Shown here piece by piece: positions 6,831 through 9,191 of a DNA stretch of 9,191 nt (the first letter of the stretch is position 1; each line of letters opens with the position of its first letter). Source of the DNA: Bacilli bacterium (GTDB lineage: Bacteria; Bacillota_I; Bacilli_A; RF39; UBA660); assembly GCA_016283075.1 (NCBI GenBank), contig JAEEMF010000033.1, positions 1 through 9,191 on the forward strand. Direction: 5' to 3'. A program made the position numbers and the translations under genes. The notes beneath the pieces were generated by a model. The model was not told where the DNA came from and searched no databases. It saw only the letters and a program-made list of their open reading frames with translations.

Positions 6831-6837
6831 AAGTAAT

Positions 6838-7374
6838 ATGGAATCAAAATTAGAATCACTTAAAAAAGAGTTAATGGAATATAAAGCCTTTAAAAGAAGA
6901 AAAGAATTTGAAGAAAAACATTTAGAAGCAAAGCTTATTATTAACAATCATAATAAAGATATAAGTGAACTTACTAAAGAAAAAGATGAAATAATAAAAC
7001 AAATTGCTTTACTAAATGACGCTATCGAAAAAAAGAAAGCTGATTTTAATAAACTAAAAAAGTTTAGTTTCTTCAGAAAAAGAAAAGAACATGATATAAA
7101 TGAAGCTATAGATAAATTTAAAGAAGGTATTAATAGTTGGGTCTCTATGTCTAATAATAAAGATAAATACTTACTCGAAGCAAGAGCAGGAATTGAAGAA
7201 GCTAAAGAAAGATTCTATAGAGAAACAAATATCCCATTTGATAGTTTTGATGTTACAATGAATGCCATTAACGAAAAGTTTATGAATATGAATGAAGGAG
7301 TACTTCTATCAAATATGGATAGAATTGCAGACGAGATAGAAGATATAGAAGAAAAGAGTCCTAGTCATAGATAA
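6838..7374 (+). CDS. Charged coiled-coil protein of unknown function
   Basis: The 178-residue protein is cytoplasmic: there is no signal peptide or membrane helix. It is rich in Lys and Glu, with heptad-like helices at about 1-30 and 40-76 (ISELTKEKDEIIKQIALLNDAI region), a basic turn KKFSFFRKRKEHD (74-86), a further helix 86-128 and a mixed C-terminal part to 178 ending in the acidic EIEDIEEKSPSHR. No catalytic motif is visible and I do not recognise a family. It has its own strong promoter and no clear terminator after its stop; the -35 box of the next promoter begins four bases after TAA. Read-through into the ABC-F leader is therefore possible. A structural or adaptor role is a guess from the coiled coil only. 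Confidence 0.8.
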   Translation: MESKLESLKKELMEYKAFKRRKEFEEKHLEAKLIINNHNKDISELTKEKDEIIKQIALLNDAIEKKKADFNKLKKFSFFRKRKEHDINEAIDKFKEGINSWVSMSNNKDKYLLEARAGIEEAKERFYRETNIPFDSFDVTMNAINEKFMNMNEGVLLSNMDRIADEIEDIEEKSPSHR

Positions 7375-7377
7375 TAA

Positions 7378-7406
7378 TTGACAATTAATAATAATTAAAA
7401 TAAAAT
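7378..7406 (+). promoter_or_regulatory. Promoter of the ABC-F leader transcript
   Basis: A perfect TTGACA (7378-7383) is followed after 17 bp by TAAAAT (7401-7406, 5/6). The predicted start is near 7413, giving a leader of about 190 nt before the ABC-F start codon. Confidence 0.8.
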
Positions 7407-7430
7407 ATATTACGAAATGGAGAGAAGATT

Positions 7431-7475
7431 ATGTTAAATTATTTTGAACGTACTATCATGTATAATCTAGCATAG
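7431..7475 (+). CDS. 14-residue leader peptide of the ABC-F attenuator
   Basis: This short ORF encodes MLNYFERTIMYNLA and ends in TAG. It has a good ribosome binding site, GGAGAG (7419-7424), six bases upstream. It lies about 18 nt into the predicted transcript, and its stop codon touches the first arm (7475-7484) of the leader hairpins. Inducible ribosome-protection ABC-F and erm genes often carry such leader peptides, on which drug-stalled ribosomes change the RNA fold. The peptide has no obvious run of one amino acid, which argues against amino-acid starvation sensing. Confidence 0.65.
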   Translation: MLNYFERTIMYNLA

Positions 7476-7577
7476 TCATACCTGTAATAAAGTAATTATT
7501 AACTTCTATTAGCAGGTATGACAGTTTTGTCGTGCCTGCATCCTTACCAAATGGATGCAAGTATCTATTTGGTTTTT
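7475..7577 (+). promoter_or_regulatory. Transcription attenuator with mutually exclusive hairpins
   Basis: Four pairings are visible. Arm A GTCATACCTG (7475-7484) pairs perfectly with arm B CAGGTATGAC (7513-7522). Arm B extended (7512-7522) also pairs over 11 bp with arm C GTCGTGCCTGC (7529-7539) around an AGTTTT loop. Arm D TGCATCC (7537-7543) overlaps C and pairs with arm E GGATGCA (7553-7559). Arm E is part of the terminator 5' arm (7546-7557). A:B leaves D free to form the D:E antiterminator; B:C blocks D and lets the terminator form. A ribosome ending the leader peptide would cover arm A and favour termination; one stalled early in the leader would leave A:B intact and favour read-through. 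The pairings are seen; the regulatory logic is inferred. Confidence 0.75.
7546..7577 (+). terminator. Attenuator terminator upstream of the ABC-F gene
   Basis: ACCAAATGGATG (7546-7557) pairs with TATCTATTTGGT (7562-7573) over 12 bp with two G-U pairs and a CAAG loop, followed by T through 7577. A second copy of ATTTGGT follows at 7578-7584, an alternative 3' arm. The structure lies only 25 bases before the ABC-F start codon. Confidence 0.75.
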
Positions 7578-7586
7578 ATTTGGTAT

Positions 7587-7595
7587 AAAGGAAGG
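7587..7595 (+). promoter_or_regulatory. Ribosome binding site that sets the ABC-F start at 7603
   Basis: AAAGGAAGG ends seven bases before ATG 7603. The longer reading frame from 7555 would begin inside the attenuator hairpin and has no such site. Confidence 0.75.
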
Positions 7596-7602
7596 TAATA
7601 AT

Positions 7603-9078
7603 ATGATAGAAATAAATTTAAATAATATAACTAAATCATTTGGTTTTAAAAATATATTAAATGGTTTAGATTTAGAAATAAAAACAGGTGATAAAGTAGC
7701 ACTTATTGGAGAGAATGGATGTGGTAAAACCACTATCTTAAATATAATTAACTCTTTAGAAAAACCAGATAGTGGTACTGTATCAATAAGAAATACTAGT
7801 ACTTTAGGATACTTATATCAGCAACCAGAAGAAATATATAATACTAGTATAGTAAAAGACATACTTTATGATAGTTTAAAAGAAATAAAAGATGCTAAAG
7901 ATAAACTTAATAAGTATGAATCTAAAATGAAAAATGATCCTACCAATTTAGATATAATATCTAAATATATAAAAACTCAGGAATACTTTATGAGTATAGG
8001 AGGATATGAAGTTGATACCTTAATAGATAAAGTATCTCATGGTTTAAATATAGATTATTTACTTGAAAGTAGTTTTAATACCCTATCAGGAGGAGAACAA
8101 AAAAGAGTAGTACTTGCTTCTATAATAATTAGAAAACCTAATATATTAGTACTAGATGAACCAACAAATCATTTGGATATAAATACTATAGAATGGTTAG
8201 AAGACTTTCTAAATAAATATAACGGAACCATATTATTAGTATCACATGATCGATATTTCCTAGATAAAGTAGTAAATAAAGTAGTACTTATTGAAAATGG
8301 AAAAGCAATAACATTTAATGGTAACTACTCCTACTTTTTAAAAGAAAACGAAGAAAGACTTGAAAGAGAATTTAGAGAATATAAAGATCAGCAAAAACTA
8401 ATACTAGCTTTAAAGAAAAAGATAAAGCAGCTAGAAGAATTTGGAAGACTTGCTTATCCTCTAGGAGAAGGTTTTTTTAGAAGAGCCGAAAACATAAGAA
8501 AGAGACTTGAAAGAATAGAAGTAAAAGATAAACCAGTTATAAAGGATAACTTACCGATTAACTTTGAAATGGAAAATAGATCAGGAAAAGATGCTCTTAC
8601 TATAAAAGATTATGATTTATATATTGAAAATAAACTACTAATAAAAGATATAAATATAAATATCCTTTATCAAGATAAAATATGTTTGATTGGAGATAAT
8701 GGGTGTGGTAAAACTACCCTTATAAAAAACATTATTAAAGGTAATGACTATATAAGAAAAGGAACTAATATAAAAATAGGATATATTCCCCAGCAAATAA
8801 ACTTTAATGATAATGAAACAGTACTAGATTATGCTAGAAAACACTATATAGGAGAAGAATCACATCTTAGAAGCGCACTTGATAAATTCTATTTTCATAA
8901 AGAAAACGTCTATAAGAAAACAAATAAACTATCCGGAGGAGAAAAAGTAAGACTAATGTTATTTTCACTTATTCAAGATAAATGTAACTTTATAATATTA
9001 GATGAACCTACTAATCATATAGATATATTTACTAAAGAAACTTTAGAACTTGTCGGTTTAAATACAAAAAAACACTAA
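7603..9078 (+). CDS. ABC-F ATPase, probably ribosome-protection type, C-terminally truncated
   Basis: ABC-F proteins are soluble twin-ATPase proteins that bind the ribosomal E site; many Firmicute members dislodge antibiotics. The 491 residues show domain 1 with Walker A GENGCGKT (36-43), signature LSGGEQ (161-166), Walker B LVLDEPTNHLD (182-192) and switch VSHDRYF (213-219). A charged helical linker follows (about 245-310), containing FGRLAYPLGEGFFRRAENIRKR in two halves around 280-301. Domain 2 has Walker A GDNGCGKT (364-371), signature LSGGEK (443-448) and Walker B IILDEPTNHID (464-474). The protein then ends after TKETLE with LVGLNTKKH, losing the second switch histidine and about 40-50 residues. 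The attenuated leader suggests drug-inducible expression. A housekeeping ABC-F is the alternative; with this truncation the gene may be non-functional. Confidence 0.88.
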   Translation: MIEINLNNITKSFGFKNILNGLDLEIKTGDKVALIGENGCGKTTILNIINSLEKPDSGTVSIRNTSTLGYLYQQPEEIYNTSIVKDILYDSLKEIKDAKDKLNKYESKMKNDPTNLDIISKYIKTQEYFMSIGGYEVDTLIDKVSHGLNIDYLLESSFNTLSGGEQKRVVLASIIIRKPNILVLDEPTNHLDINTIEWLEDFLNKYNGTILLVSHDRYFLDKVVNKVVLIENGKAITFNGNYSYFLKENEERLEREFREYKDQQKLILALKKKIKQLEEFGRLAYPLGEGFFRRAENIRKRLERIEVKDKPVIKDNLPINFEMENRSGKDALTIKDYDLYIENKLLIKDININILYQDKICLIGDNGCGKTTLIKNIIKGNDYIRKGTNIKIGYIPQQINFNDNETVLDYARKHYIGEESHLRSALDKFYFHKENVYKKTNKLSGGEKVRLMLFSLIQDKCNFIILDEPTNHIDIFTKETLELVGLNTKKH

Positions 9079-9096
9079 CAATTAAGTTAGTGTTTT
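9066..9096. terminator. Bidirectional intrinsic terminator at the ABC-F stop
   Basis: AAAACACTAAC (9069-9079) and GTTAGTGTTTT (9086-9096) form a perfect 11-bp stem with a 6-nt AATTAA loop. The ABC-F stop TAA (9076-9078) is inside the stem. On the minus strand the tail is seven T in a row (9072-9066); on the plus strand it is TTTT then AATATT. It therefore fits best as the terminator of a converging minus-strand transcript, and also ends ABC-F. Confidence 0.8.
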
Positions 9097-9165
9097 AATA
9101 TTCTAAATGGCACGTTCTTTATAAACGTCTACGAAAAAATAGGGATAAAACCTGATTACAAGTAA

Positions 9166-9174
9166 ATTATAACA
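9166..9174 (-). promoter_or_regulatory. Possible extended -10 box near the right edge
   Basis: On the minus strand TGTTATAAT is a perfect extended -10. Its -35 would lie near or beyond the window edge. If used, it would start a transcript near 9160 that ends at the 9066-9096 terminator, about 95 nt long and without a convincing ORF. AT-rich DNA yields such boxes by chance. Confidence 0.3.
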
Positions 9175-9191
9175 TCATTAAGCAAAATTGA

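Noticed and set aside
6787..6837. N-terminal extension of the coiled-coil protein from ATG 6787
   Set aside because: These codons overlap the -35 and -10 boxes of a strong promoter and the ribosome binding site for ATG 6838, so they are not in the mRNA.
7555..7602. N-terminal extension of the ABC-F protein from ATG 7555
   Set aside because: It would start inside the terminator hairpin; ATG 7603 has a clear ribosome binding site, and the family core begins right there.
7509..7733. Minus-strand 74-codon ORF
   Set aside because: It covers the attenuator and the antisense strand of the first Walker A of the ABC-F gene; no start signal is visible.
1..9191. Reassigned UGA (Mollicutes code 4), suggested by the AT bias and the absence of TGA stops
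   Set aside because: All recognised proteins are full length under the standard code, with tryptophan as TGG and no in-frame TGA; about ten stops are too few to infer reassignment, and the ABC-F truncation is at TAA.
1..9191. CRISPR array, tRNA, rRNA or insertion-sequence ends
   Set aside because: No regularly spaced repeats, cloverleaf-like segments, rRNA-like stretches or transposase reading frames were seen. The Pro/Val/Glu repeat is coding and irregular.

Overview
The window looks like chromosomal DNA of a low-GC Firmicute (Bacilli/Mollicutes-type, possibly an uncultured gut lineage). The evidence is strongly AT-rich DNA, A/T-ending codons, AGGAGG-type ribosome binding sites, TTGACA/TATAAT promoters, U-tailed hairpin terminators, and Gram-positive-style enolase, MgtE, TrmL and ABC-F proteins. 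All genes read cleanly in the standard bacterial code. No TGA stop is seen, but TGA is not read through in any recognised gene either.

Left part (1-6726), all minus strand. Reading in transcription order from the right: enolase (eno) ends in a terminator that overlaps its own stop codon. A small NATD1/YjdJ-like GNAT protein and the magnesium channel MgtE follow as a tight pair. Next comes a pair made of a membrane-anchored thioredoxin-fold protein with a CTHC motif and a single-domain Clp-D1-like AAA+ ATPase, closed by a perfect 13-bp terminator stem overlapping the ATPase stop. A second anchored thioredoxin-fold protein without active-site cysteines comes next, overlapping by 8 bp the tRNA 2'-O-methyltransferase TrmL. 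Last is a single-span membrane protein with a long Pro/Val/Glu/Ala-rich tail, which runs off the left edge.

Right part (6787-9078), plus strand. A strong promoter, divergent from eno, drives a 178-residue charged coiled-coil protein of unknown function. Immediately after its stop, a TTGACA-17-TAAAAT promoter starts a roughly 190-nt leader. The leader holds a 14-codon peptide ORF and a set of mutually exclusive RNA hairpins ending in an intrinsic terminator. This is the architecture of a drug- or translation-sensitive attenuator. It precedes an ABC-F ATPase whose second nucleotide-binding domain stops just after its Walker B/D-loop, with the stop codon inside a bidirectional terminator. The last 113 bases hold no recognisable gene and may carry a converging minus-strand transcript.

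The most interesting points are the ABC-F attenuator and the truncation of its gene, the thioredoxin/AAA+/thioredoxin neighbourhood whose ATPase lacks the usual pore-loop tyrosine, and the ZipA-like layout of the left-edge membrane protein.
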